DNA from: JAAYLU01 sp964426245
GTDB lineage: Bacteria; Synergistota; Synergistia; Synergistales; Aminobacteriaceae
NCBI GenBank assembly: GCA_964426245.1
Contig: CAYRPJ010000016.1
Span: 16,784-80,783, forward strand
Reading direction: 5' to 3'
Length of the DNA: 64,000 bases
A program made the position numbers and the translations under genes. Shown here in pieces: positions 16,239 to 24,482 of the stretch. Within the stretch, counting starts at the first letter, position 1. The number at the start of each line of letters is the position of its first letter. The notes under the pieces were generated by a model that saw only the letters and a program-made list of their open reading frames with translations, was not told where the DNA came from and ran no database searches.

Positions 16239-19200
16239 ATGATGAAGGCCAGGAAACTCCTCATCGGTATCATTCTGATCATCGGGCTCACAGGGCTGCT
16301 GCTCATCGGAGCGAGTATCGATTTTGCCGGCGATCTTGTAGTTCGGGAAGCCCGCAATGCGACCCGGGATCTTCTCGGAGCGGATCTCTCGATAGGCGGT
16401 ATCCGCGGCAACCCGATCAAAGGATTTTCTCTGAAGGATATCGCATTGACCAAGGATGGGCGGAACCTCTTCAGCGCAGCCTTTCTCGATGTCAAGCTCA
16501 ACCTTGTTTCTCTCCTCTCGAAATCGCCGAAAGTAAGCCTCCTCGAGGTCGGAGGAGTCGCAATCGATGCGGACAGCCTTGCGGAGCAGATTGCGCAGAT
16601 TGAGTTCGAGGGCGGCGGAGACGGAGAAATACCGGTCGAGACCGTCCGTTTTGTGGACAGTGTTGTCGATTCGCAATGGGCGCAAGCGTCCATTGCGAGA
16701 TTCGACCTCTCTTTTCAGGGAAAGGAGATCGTATCGGATGTCGAAATGGCGATCAATTCCGTTCCGGTAAAGGGAAAAGTAAGGGCTTTTCTCGACGGCG
16801 GCATGGCGGAGATACGTTCTCTCGAAATGAACATCGGAAAGGGATCTGCCTCCGCTTCGGGCAGGGTAGCTCCCTCGCTTGCGGTTTCGGGAACCGTAAC
16901 AAATCTCGACCTGAAGGAACTGGTCGCTTTCTGGCCCGTAGTGCCCGCAGACGGATTTGACGGCACGGTATCGCTCGCTTTCAGGGGAGAAGGAGATTGG
17001 AACAATCCTGTCCTGGGCGGGGAAGTTGACTATTCGGGCAGATCGATACTCGGTTACCCTGTGGACAGTGTCAAGGCGAAGTGGAGACTGTCGGGACAGA
17101 GTCTTTCCGTAGCCGATCTCGACGCGCGAATTCTCGGCATGCCGCTTGCCGGCGCTATGTCTCTGGCCTTCGGCCCGGGGAAACCTCCCTCGGTGGACCT
17201 CGCGCTCTCCGGGGAGCGAATCCGTCTCGCAGAGCTGAAGAAGGTGTACCCGGATCTCGGAGATGTCTCCGGCGAGATCGACAAGTTTACGATCACGCTC
17301 GCCGGAACGGCGGAAACCATGTCCGGCGTGATCGAGTTCAGTGCGCCGAAGCTGGGAATCCTCGGCTACTCCGTCTCGGATTCACGCGCCCAGGTGAAGC
17401 TCACTCCTGCGGCTGCCACCTTGAGCGCCAAGTCGCAGTTTGAAGGCGCTCCCATCACGGCGCAGGGGTCGGTCGCGGACTACATGACCGCGCCGAATCT
17501 CAATCTCACCGCGAATATTCGGAATCTGAACCTGGCGAAAGGAACGGCTTCCTTTCCGCAGTTGCGGGAACTGGCTCTTCAGGGGGCGGTGCATGCCGAT
17601 CTCTCGATCAGGGGAATGCCGTCCGCGCCCGATATTTCCGTGAAAATATGGAGCGAAAAGATCTCGGCGATGAAAGAGCTGCTTGAGGCTCCGGCGGTTA
17701 GCCTGTCGCTCAAAGGAGAAAAGATTTCAATCGTGAACGCGGGCGCAAAATGGCGCGGAGCTGTATTGGCTGCTTCCGGCACAGTCGATGGAGGAAAGAG
17801 GCTGAACATTACGGCGTCGCTGGATAATCTGCAGCCTGCCGCGATCTCCCCTTTCCATCCTGATATCGCCCGATACAAGATCAAGGGGGTCGTCAACGCG
17901 AAAGCCGCCGTCTCAGGAAATCTCTCCGCTCCGAAGATCGACCTGACCGTTTCGTCGGGTTCCCTGGGACTGATGGATTCAGTCTCGTTCAAGAGCGTAA
18001 AGGCCTCGACTACTCTGGTAGGCGATCCGAAAATCCTTGAAAAAGCGGACATCGACTTCGACATTTCAGCGGCTACCGCAGCTTTCGAAGGGCTTGCGCT
18101 CTCCGACCTCGCGCTCAAGCTGAGAAAAACGGGGCAGGCGATCAACATCCTCTCCGCGGGGGCGAAAAGCGGCGCAGGCTCTCTGACCGCCTCCGGAACG
18201 CTTGTGTTGCCCGCCGGGGCCGGAGGGAACGGAACGCTCGACATCGCTCTTGTCGTCGCAAAGGCGGACCTGGCTTTTCTGGCCGGCGCCGGGGGGCTGG
18301 GCGTTCCTCTCAGCGGGATCCTCGACGGTTCCCTCACACTCAAAGGCTCTCTCGATGCACCTTCGCTTTCTGTGAAGGCTGCATCGCCGAGTGTTACCGC
18401 GGCCGGAATGACCGCGACCGAACTTGTTCTCGGTCTCTCCGGAGATATGAACGCCATGAAACTGGATGAATTCAAGGCCAGGTTCGGCGGCGGCGTTCTC
18501 TCGGCAACGGGAATCATCAAGCCGGGAGCGGTACCCGATGTAACGCTCGACATCTCCGGCGGCGATCTCGATCTGGCCGCCCTGACCTCGGGAATGCCGG
18601 ACGCCGAAGAGCTTGGTGTCTCGGGGAAAGTGAATGTCTCCTTCAAGGGGCGTTTCGCCGGAATCGCGGGCAAGGGAGAGGGATCGATAAAGTCCTCCGC
18701 CTTCACGGTCATGGGACTGAAGGGTACAAACCTCTCCTATCCGATCACCCTGGACGGGAATGCCCTCTCTTCGAAAGGGGCCTCTCTTTCATTCTACGGA
18801 GGCAGTGTGCGCGGCAACGGATCGCTGGATATCAAGACGATGAAATTCTCTCACTCTCTCGAGCTGAACGGAGTGGACGTGAACGGAGTCGCCCAGGACT
18901 TCACCGGAGGACTCGACGGCAAAATCACCGGGACAGCGAAAGGCTCGGCCGCCATATCCGGATCCATGGAGCCTAAACTCTCCTACTCGGGAAAGGGGAA
19001 CGTGGAGATAGGAGAAGGGAGCATCGGCGGATTCAAGGCCGTCCAGGTGCTCACCGCACTCTACAGGACGGGCGTGCGCTACGCGAATGTTTCGGTTCCC
19101 TTCAGGCTCGAGACAGGGCGTTTTATCCTTGAAAAAGGAACCCGCGCGAACGCGCCCCAAAACGATCCGCTGTACCGTTTCCTTACGGCGGAGGGGCCGA

Positions 19201-19673
19201 TCGGCCCCAAGGGCGCTATCAACCTTCAGTGCGCCGGCAATGTAAACCTTCAGGTGCTGAACGCTCTGACCGGAGGGGCTGTCGGAGGTTTGACCGCCCG
19301 GTCTCTCGAGGATGCCTTGAGAGGTATTATCGGAGGAGTTCAGACGGGAATGGAGAAAGCTGATTTCCGGGACATTTCCTTTACTCTTGGAGGAACGACG
19401 GAAAAACCGGGTTTTTCCAATCTGAAGGTCGCAGCGGGAGCGCAGCAGCCAGCCACGACTCCGGCGCCGGGACAGCCGACTCCCGCGGCGCCGCAGGAGC
19501 CGAAGAAACTCGAGCAAATCATCATCGAACAGATTGTCAAACCGTCGAAACCCGAACCGACGCCAACACCTGCTCCCGGTGAGCCGGCCCAGCCGACGGA
19601 GCCCGCTCAGCCGGAGAAGAAACCGGAGGACATCATCAAAGAAAAGCTTCTCGAATCCATTTTCAAGAAATAA
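16239..19673 (+). CDS. AsmA/TamB-like envelope protein
   Basis: 1,144 residues. ATG 16239 is chosen because GGGAGG lies just upstream; the frame is open earlier without a ribosome site. One N-terminal membrane segment (LLIGIILIIGLTGLLLIGA) is followed by a TamB-like opening (LLGADLSIGGIRGNPIKGFSLKDI) and then about 950 residues of repeating beta-strand segments, as in the AsmA superfamily of bridge-like lipid-transfer proteins. The last 90 residues are Pro/Ala/Glu-rich and end IKEKLLESIFKK. The probable role is lipid transport or assembly between inner and outer membranes, which fits a diderm cell. There is no TamB_C-type ending that I recognise. Superfamily assignment is by pattern and layout, so the exact family is open. 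Confidence 0.75.
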   Translation: MMKARKLLIGIILIIGLTGLLLIGASIDFAGDLVVREARNATRDLLGADLSIGGIRGNPIKGFSLKDIALTKDGRNLFSAAFLDVKLNLVSLLSKSPKVSLLEVGGVAIDADSLAEQIAQIEFEGGGDGEIPVETVRFVDSVVDSQWAQASIARFDLSFQGKEIVSDVEMAINSVPVKGKVRAFLDGGMAEIRSLEMNIGKGSASASGRVAPSLAVSGTVTNLDLKELVAFWPVVPADGFDGTVSLAFRGEGDWNNPVLGGEVDYSGRSILGYPVDSVKAKWRLSGQSLSVADLDARILGMPLAGAMSLAFGPGKPPSVDLALSGERIRLAELKKVYPDLGDVSGEIDKFTITLAGTAETMSGVIEFSAPKLGILGYSVSDSRAQVKLTPAAATLSAKSQFEGAPITAQGSVADYMTAPNLNLTANIRNLNLAKGTASFPQLRELALQGAVHADLSIRGMPSAPDISVKIWSEKISAMKELLEAPAVSLSLKGEKISIVNAGAKWRGAVLAASGTVDGGKRLNITASLDNLQPAAISPFHPDIARYKIKGVVNAKAAVSGNLSAPKIDLTVSSGSLGLMDSVSFKSVKASTTLVGDPKILEKADIDFDISAATAAFEGLALSDLALKLRKTGQAINILSAGAKSGAGSLTASGTLVLPAGAGGNGTLDIALVVAKADLAFLAGAGGLGVPLSGILDGSLTLKGSLDAPSLSVKAASPSVTAAGMTATELVLGLSGDMNAMKLDEFKARFGGGVLSATGIIKPGAVPDVTLDISGGDLDLAALTSGMPDAEELGVSGKVNVSFKGRFAGIAGKGEGSIKSSAFTVMGLKGTNLSYPITLDGNALSSKGASLSFYGGSVRGNGSLDIKTMKFSHSLELNGVDVNGVAQDFTGGLDGKITGTAKGSAAISGSMEPKLSYSGKGNVEIGEGSIGGFKAVQVLTALYRTGVRYANVSVPFRLETGRFILEKGTRANAPQNDPLYRFLTAEGPIGPKGAINLQCAGNVNLQVLNALTGGAVGGLTARSLEDALRGIIGGVQTGMEKADFRDISFTLGGTTEKPGFSNLKVAAGAQQPATTPAPGQPTPAAPQEPKKLEQIIIEQIVKPSKPEPTPTPAPGEPAQPTEPAQPEKKPEDIIKEKLLESIFKK

Positions 19674-19676
19674 ACA

Positions 19677-19716
19677 CCGCTCAAAGGGGGAGGCCGAGGC
19701 TTCTCCCTTTAAGCGG
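19677..19716. terminator. Hairpin after the AsmA/TamB-like gene
   Basis: CCGCT and AAAGGG-GGAGG arms pair with CTTCTCCCTTT and AGCGG around a short loop. There is no strong T-run on plus, so it may be a structural 3' end or serve the convergent gene. Confidence 0.6.
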
Positions 19717-19760
19717 CATAGAGTCTCCTTCCATTTCGTCCTTTCCGTCCTCTTTTCCTC

Positions 19761-21509
19761 CTATTGTCGTTTTCCCGGCTTCTCGTAGCTCGTAGGCCCG
19801 TCAGGCCACGATGTCGTTCTCAGCCAATCCTTCGGATAACCGAGCGGCCGGCCGATCTTCCCGCCTTCGGTAAGCAGGCCGTCGTTGTACTTCACGATGA
19901 GATGCTCCGCCAGGTCCCACCATTTCGCCAGGGTTTCCGCGGTGTTCCGCTCGGCGAAGTTCGTGAGATACTCTTTTGCCGCGGGCGGATTCACTCGGTG
20001 AAGGTCGAGAGCGTTGCGCTCGACGATCTCCAAGAGCGTCAGAAAACCAGTCTCGAGCTGTTCCTGCAGTTCCTCGATCTCCTTGTGCATGTAGCTGTAT
20101 TTGAGCCCGGCGTAGTTCGCCAGGAAATTGAAAGTCCACCATGCGCTTCCCCGCGAGAATTTTGTGGTGTCGCAGACTTCCACTGAACGCGGAAGCCCGT
20201 TCACACCGATGTGGAAGGGGAGGAAAACGGTATCGGACGGCTTGTCGAGGCCGAGCCACATCCTTCCCCCGATGGGAGCGGGCAGCCACCCTCGGGCCTG
20301 GTTGACGAAGACGTAGCCGCAGTAGGTGACGGAAAGAGGACGTTCCCAGGCTCCTTCCAGTTTGCGCGAAGGATCGCCGACATCGCCCGCGCCGTCGTAG
20401 GGACCATAGAAGCGGTCTGGGTAGCCGAACGGACCTGCCGCGACGCCCTTGGTCAGGTCGAACTCCGTTCCTTCGTAGTGATCGCGGTGCAGGCGCATCA
20501 CGTCCCGAACCGAGAGTTTATTGTCGGGCTTGACCGAGAACGGGTAGTCCTTCGTGAAGCCGTCCTTCACCCAGGGGGAGAAATTCCTGGAGGGGGCTGC
20601 CAGTGAGAGAACGCGCCAGACTCTCCGGAGAGAGTAATACGGGTGATTGTACTCGCCGAGGCTTACCGTCCGGAGCCAGTCGAGCTTTCCGTCCTCCGGT
20701 TTCCACCATCCGTGCTTCTGCGCCGTTTCGTGGAGATTTTTCGAGAACATCATGTCCGGGTCGTCGGGGTCCACCTCACGGATGCGGAACTGGTTCGCGG
20801 CGACGAAGATATCGCCGTCCGGAACCTTCTTGGCCACCCAGAGACCGCCCTTCCCCTCCGGAGACGGGGCCATTTCGATTACCCACCCCTCCTCGGTATC
20901 TGCCACAGGAAGGGTTTCTCCCGTACCGTAGAGGCCGTATTCCTCGATGAGTTCCCCGATGAGAAGTATCGCCTCCCGCGCGGTCCGGCAGCGTTCGAGC
21001 GCGACGCGGGAGAGTTCGGATGAGTAGAAAATCCGCTTGCCCGGTTCAGGGTCGGGGGTGATTTTCGAACCGTTGGTGCATTCGCCGAACATGAGCTGGT
21101 GTTCGTTCATGATGCCGTAGTTGCCGTCGAAATAGGCGTATGTCTCCCTCGTTTGCGGAATGTACCCCAACGGAACGGATTTCGCGCCTTCCGTGTTGTA
21201 CCCCCTTCCCCGGTCGGCAGTGACCATGCGGGGGTAGATGAATGCGTTGTATTCCGGGAATTCTCCCATTGCGGCGGCTGTGCAGAAAACGGGTCTCATG
21301 GATCCGGGCGTATGTTTTTGCGCTGGGATGTAGAGGATTCTCTGATCCATAAGGTCGTTGTCGTCGGAGTGGGAAACCATCACAGACCCGTCTGTGGAAG
21401 CTCCCTTTGTGACGATAATGGTGGTGCATCCTTCACAGGTATGCGTGAAGAGCAAGGGGAGCAAAAGGAGCAACAGGAGCAACGCTGCGTTTCGTCTGAG
21501 AATGCGCAC
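19761..21509 (-). CDS. Secreted C69-family dipeptidase
   Basis: 582 residues from GTG 21509, chosen because GAGGAGGG lies about 8 bases upstream; the frame is open further up without a ribosome site. A Leu-rich signal peptide (residues 8-21) is followed by CEGCTTIIV. In family C69/U34 (PepD-like) the conserved Cys-Thr-Thr is the N-terminal nucleophile of the mature enzyme, here Cys28. Other family marks are GASTDGSVMVSHSDDN and GIMNEHQLMFGE. It should cleave short peptides outside the cytoplasm, feeding an amino-acid fermenter. Alone on minus between plus-strand genes; TATAAT-like sequence is not obvious upstream. Confidence 0.88.
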   Translation of the reverse strand: MRILRRNAALLLLLLLLPLLFTHTCEGCTTIIVTKGASTDGSVMVSHSDDNDLMDQRILYIPAQKHTPGSMRPVFCTAAAMGEFPEYNAFIYPRMVTADRGRGYNTEGAKSVPLGYIPQTRETYAYFDGNYGIMNEHQLMFGECTNGSKITPDPEPGKRIFYSSELSRVALERCRTAREAILLIGELIEEYGLYGTGETLPVADTEEGWVIEMAPSPEGKGGLWVAKKVPDGDIFVAANQFRIREVDPDDPDMMFSKNLHETAQKHGWWKPEDGKLDWLRTVSLGEYNHPYYSLRRVWRVLSLAAPSRNFSPWVKDGFTKDYPFSVKPDNKLSVRDVMRLHRDHYEGTEFDLTKGVAAGPFGYPDRFYGPYDGAGDVGDPSRKLEGAWERPLSVTYCGYVFVNQARGWLPAPIGGRMWLGLDKPSDTVFLPFHIGVNGLPRSVEVCDTTKFSRGSAWWTFNFLANYAGLKYSYMHKEIEELQEQLETGFLTLLEIVERNALDLHRVNPPAAKEYLTNFAERNTAETLAKWWDLAEHLIVKYNDGLLTEGGKIGRPLGYPKDWLRTTSWPDGPTSYEKPGKRQ

Positions 21510-21710
21510 GATAATACCCTCCTCTGAGTGGAACGAATATCTACTCGGCACAAGGGAGAGCATGAACCTCTCCCGGATTTTTTCGAAAGAAGACGCAATC
21601 CCGATTCCTTCCGGATCTGCTGAAAGGTTTGTCCGGGAGGAAAAAAAGACGCTCTTCTCCATGGCGCATTATAAAACTGTGCGGAACTCTCTTCAAGGAG
21701 CTTCTTGCAC

Positions 21711-21739
21711 TGTTTTCATGAAATCAGGTAGTATATAAT
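21711..21739 (+). promoter_or_regulatory. Possible promoter of the first ligase-acyltransferase unit
   Basis: A perfect TATAAT at 21734-21739. The best -35 at 17-base spacing is only TGTTTT (21711-21716); TTGCAC at 21705 would give a 23-base spacer. The -10 is convincing, the -35 weak. Confidence 0.5.
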
Positions 21740-21783
21740 GCAATACAGTATCTTCCGATGGAGTGAAAGGAGTTGATCTCTCC

Positions 21784-21846
21784 GTGAACATGATTACGCT
21801 GCAAAGAAGTGCCGGAAGGCTTCGCCTCCGCGTCGAAACGCCATGA
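21784..21846 (+). CDS. Leader-type small ORF (20 residues) overlapping ligase-acyltransferase 1
   Basis: GTG 21784 lies 11 bases after AAAGGAG (21766-21772). The frame ends with TGA at 21844-21846, overlapping the ATG of the next gene as ATGA. The peptide begins MNMITLQRSAGRLRLRVE and is basic. The following large gene has no good ribosome site of its own, so its translation probably depends on ribosomes finishing this ORF. The tandem paralogue has the same arrangement with an unrelated peptide, which favours a coupling role over a peptide function. Confidence 0.5.
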   Translation: MNMITLQRSAGRLRLRVETP

Positions 21847-24317
21847 AATGCCTTCATCGAAGCGGCTCCACCGCGCTGATCTCCGGAACGCTGACCCTGA
21901 CGTACGACGAGCTTTTCAACAGGATTGACTCGTACTCCGTGCTTCTCCCCGAACGGCGGAGTTCCTGCGTGGCGATCTTTTCCGAAAATCGGCCGGAGTG
22001 GATCTACGCTCTTTACGCGGGATGGAAGAACGGCTGCGCAGTTGTTCCGATAGACTCCGCCGCTCCGCACGACGAGATTGCCTATATCGTGGAGGACTGC
22101 AAACCCGAGACGATCTTCTGCTCCCGCCAGAAGCTGCCGGAGGTCGGCAAGGCCCTCGAATCCGTATCGTACACTCCCGGAATCCTCGTGTTCGAGGAGT
22201 GCGGCGATTTCAGCGAAACGGATCCTGTTCCGGGCTTCGATGAACTCGAGCGGTCGGACGACGAGACGGCCCTTATCATCTATACGTCCGGAACGACCGG
22301 GAGTCCCAAGGGAGCCATGCTCTCGTTCGGCAACATGCTGGCCAATGTCGAGGCTGTGAGCAGGGAAGTTCCGATATTCACTTCCGACGCCCGCGCGCTC
22401 GTGCTGCTCCCCATTCATCATGTCCTGCCGCTCGGCGGCACGATTGTCGCACCGCTCGCGGTCGGAGGAACCTGCGTTTTCTCGCCGTCGATGGCTCCGG
22501 AGGATATCCTGGATACGCTGCAAAGCCACGGAGTTACCGTCATTGTTGCTGTTCCCCGTTTCTTTCACCTTATCATGAAGGGTATCCGCGAGAAGATCGG
22601 CGGCAGTTTTTTCGCCCGTTCGCTCTTTGCCCTGGCGAAGAAGCTGGACTCCCCCCGGTTTTCGAAGATCGTGTTTCGGAAGGTACACCGGCGCTTCGGA
22701 GGGAGGATTCGATCCCTGATCTGCGGCGGAGCGGCTATCGACGATGATGTCGCAAGAGACTTCAAGGCTCTCGGATTTGACCTGCTCACGGGGTACGGTA
22801 TGACGGAGACCGCCCCTCTCATTTCGTTCACACGGCCGGGAACGCTGCGGATCGGCGCCAGCGGACAGATCTCCCCGGTGAACGAAGTGAAGATAGACGA
22901 AGGGGAGATCGTCGTCAGGGGACGGAACGTGATGAAGGGCTATTTCAACCGTCCTGACGAGACTGCCGCGATGATTCGCGGCGGCTGGCTCTATACCGGT
23001 GACCTGGGGTATATCGACCCGGACGGCTTCGTCTTCGTGACGGGGCGAAAGAAGGATATCATCGTGCTGCCGAACGGCAAAAACGTCAATCCGGAGGAGA
23101 TCGAATCGAAGGTGCTCGCATCCTTCGACGCGGTTCGGGAAATCGGGGTATGCCTTCATGAGGGAATGCTGCACGCCGTGATGCTCCCTGATTTTTCCAG
23201 GCTCTCCGAACTGGGAGTCCACGCTGTGGAGGAGTATTTTCGCTGGGAAGTGATCGGAGAATACAACCAGACAGCCGCTTCCTCGAAAAAAATCATGAAG
23301 TTCACCCTCGTGAAGGAAGAACTCCCCCGGACCCGCCTCGGAAAGATCCGGCGATTCCGTCTGCACGAACTGATCGTTAAGCCGGTAGAGCCAGTTTCCG
23401 CTCATCCGGAACCTGAAGATCAAGTCTATCTCAAGATCAGGAACTTTCTGGCCGCTCAGACGGAAAAGAGCGTCTTTCCGGGCGCGCACCTCGAGATTGA
23501 TCTTGGTATGGACTCGCTCGACAAAGTTGCACTCTCGTCCTTTCTGTACTCCTCGTTCGGCGTGAAGGTCGGCGACGAAGAGCTGCTTCAGTACGCCACG
23601 GTCGGGGAAATCTTGAAATACGTCGAGCGGACAAAGGTTAAGATCGAGGAGGAGGATGCGGACTGGGCTTCCATCCTCCATGCGGACGTCGGGACCGGGC
23701 TTCCGCGCTGTTCGGGACTTCACGTTCCGCTCGGCAGGATGATACGGCTTCTCTTCAGGCTCTATTTCCGGATGCAGGTTACCGGCTGGGAGAATATCCC
23801 GGATCACCCCTTCCTGCTGGTATCGAATCACCAGAGCTATCTCGACGGCCTCGTGGTCGGGACTTCGCTGGACGTGAAGGTTGCCGGGCGGCTTTTTTTC
23901 TACGCTTCGGAACAGACCTTCCGAAAGGCGTGGCAGCGCGATTTCATCACCCGCCACAACGTCATCCTCGTGGATATCAACAGAAATCTGAAACTTTCGC
24001 TGCAGAAGATGGCAGGAGTGTTGAAGAAAGGAGACTCGCTGATCATCTTCCCCGAAGGGGGGGTGACCCGCGACGGCAAGATGCTGCCCTTCAAGAGGAC
24101 CTTCGCCATTCTGAGCAGAGAGCTCGGTGTTCCCATTGTTCCCGTCGCGTTGAGCGGAACCTTCCAGGCAATGCCGAGAGGACAGAGGTTTCCGAAGTTC
24201 AGGCAGGCCATACGGGTGGAGTTTCTTCCGCCGGTTTTTCCGGAAGAGGAAAACTACGACGAACTGGTTGAACGGGTCCGCAAGCTGATCGGGGAAAGGG
24301 TTGAAGTTCCAGTTTGA
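21843..24317 (+). CDS. Acyl-AMP ligase / acyl carrier protein / PlsC acyltransferase fusion, copy 1
   Basis: 824 residues. Residues 1-500: AMP-forming acyl ligase with IIYTSGTTGSPKGAML, GYGMTETAPLISF, the hinge YTGDLGYIDPDGF, GRKKDIIVLPNGKNVNPEE, and catalytic Lys in RTRLGKIRRF. About 520-600: acyl carrier protein with phosphopantetheine Ser558 in LGMDSLDKV. About 630-824: PlsC/LPLAT acyltransferase with HX4D (His663-Asp668, NHQSYLD) and IIFPEGG. All catalytic residues appear present. The protein could activate a free fatty acid, load it on its own carrier domain and transfer it to a lysophospholipid or other acceptor. E. coli Aas joins acyltransferase and ligase in the opposite order with no internal carrier domain. 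Not strongly hydrophobic overall. Acyl acceptor unknown. Confidence 0.88.
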   Translation: MKCLHRSGSTALISGTLTLTYDELFNRIDSYSVLLPERRSSCVAIFSENRPEWIYALYAGWKNGCAVVPIDSAAPHDEIAYIVEDCKPETIFCSRQKLPEVGKALESVSYTPGILVFEECGDFSETDPVPGFDELERSDDETALIIYTSGTTGSPKGAMLSFGNMLANVEAVSREVPIFTSDARALVLLPIHHVLPLGGTIVAPLAVGGTCVFSPSMAPEDILDTLQSHGVTVIVAVPRFFHLIMKGIREKIGGSFFARSLFALAKKLDSPRFSKIVFRKVHRRFGGRIRSLICGGAAIDDDVARDFKALGFDLLTGYGMTETAPLISFTRPGTLRIGASGQISPVNEVKIDEGEIVVRGRNVMKGYFNRPDETAAMIRGGWLYTGDLGYIDPDGFVFVTGRKKDIIVLPNGKNVNPEEIESKVLASFDAVREIGVCLHEGMLHAVMLPDFSRLSELGVHAVEEYFRWEVIGEYNQTAASSKKIMKFTLVKEELPRTRLGKIRRFRLHELIVKPVEPVSAHPEPEDQVYLKIRNFLAAQTEKSVFPGAHLEIDLGMDSLDKVALSSFLYSSFGVKVGDEELLQYATVGEILKYVERTKVKIEEEDADWASILHADVGTGLPRCSGLHVPLGRMIRLLFRLYFRMQVTGWENIPDHPFLLVSNHQSYLDGLVVGTSLDVKVAGRLFFYASEQTFRKAWQRDFITRHNVILVDINRNLKLSLQKMAGVLKKGDSLIIFPEGGVTRDGKMLPFKRTFAILSRELGVPIVPVALSGTFQAMPRGQRFPKFRQAIRVEFLPPVFPEEENYDELVERVRKLIGERVEVPV

Positions 24318-24344
24318 CCGGATGTATTCCTGTGAATCGCGATA

Positions 24345-24374
24345 TTGAACGGACCAGCAGGCAGGATATATAAT
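24345..24374 (+). promoter_or_regulatory. Promoter of the second ligase-acyltransferase unit, with inverted repeat
   Basis: TTGAAC (24345-24350) and TATAAT (24369-24374) with an 18-base spacer. An inverted repeat ATTGAACG (24344-24351) / CGTTCAAT (24382-24389) overlaps the -35 and lies just after the -10, a possible operator. Confidence 0.75.
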
Positions 24375-24413
24375 ATACACACGTTCAATTCGAAAAAATT
24401 ATGGGAGGATGCC

Positions 24414-24482
24414 ATGTCTGAGAAGAGCTTTCCATCTCGAGTGAAGACTGAAATGTCGTATCTTTCCGCTGAATCGTTATGA
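24414..24482 (+). CDS. Leader-type small ORF (22 residues) overlapping ligase-acyltransferase 2
   Basis: ATG 24414 follows GGGAGG (24403-24408) by five bases. The frame runs 22 codons, beginning MSEKSFPSRVKTEM, and its TGA (24480-24482) overlaps the ATG of the next gene. That gene has no ribosome site of its own. This matches the arrangement before copy 1, though the peptides do not look alike. Confidence 0.55.
   Translation: MSEKSFPSRVKTEMSYLSAESL

Noticed and set aside
21693..24380. An 895-codon open frame on minus across the first ligase-acyltransferase gene
   Set aside because: Same reason: the plus strand encodes intact ligase, carrier and acyltransferase motifs, and the minus frame shows none and lacks a start site.
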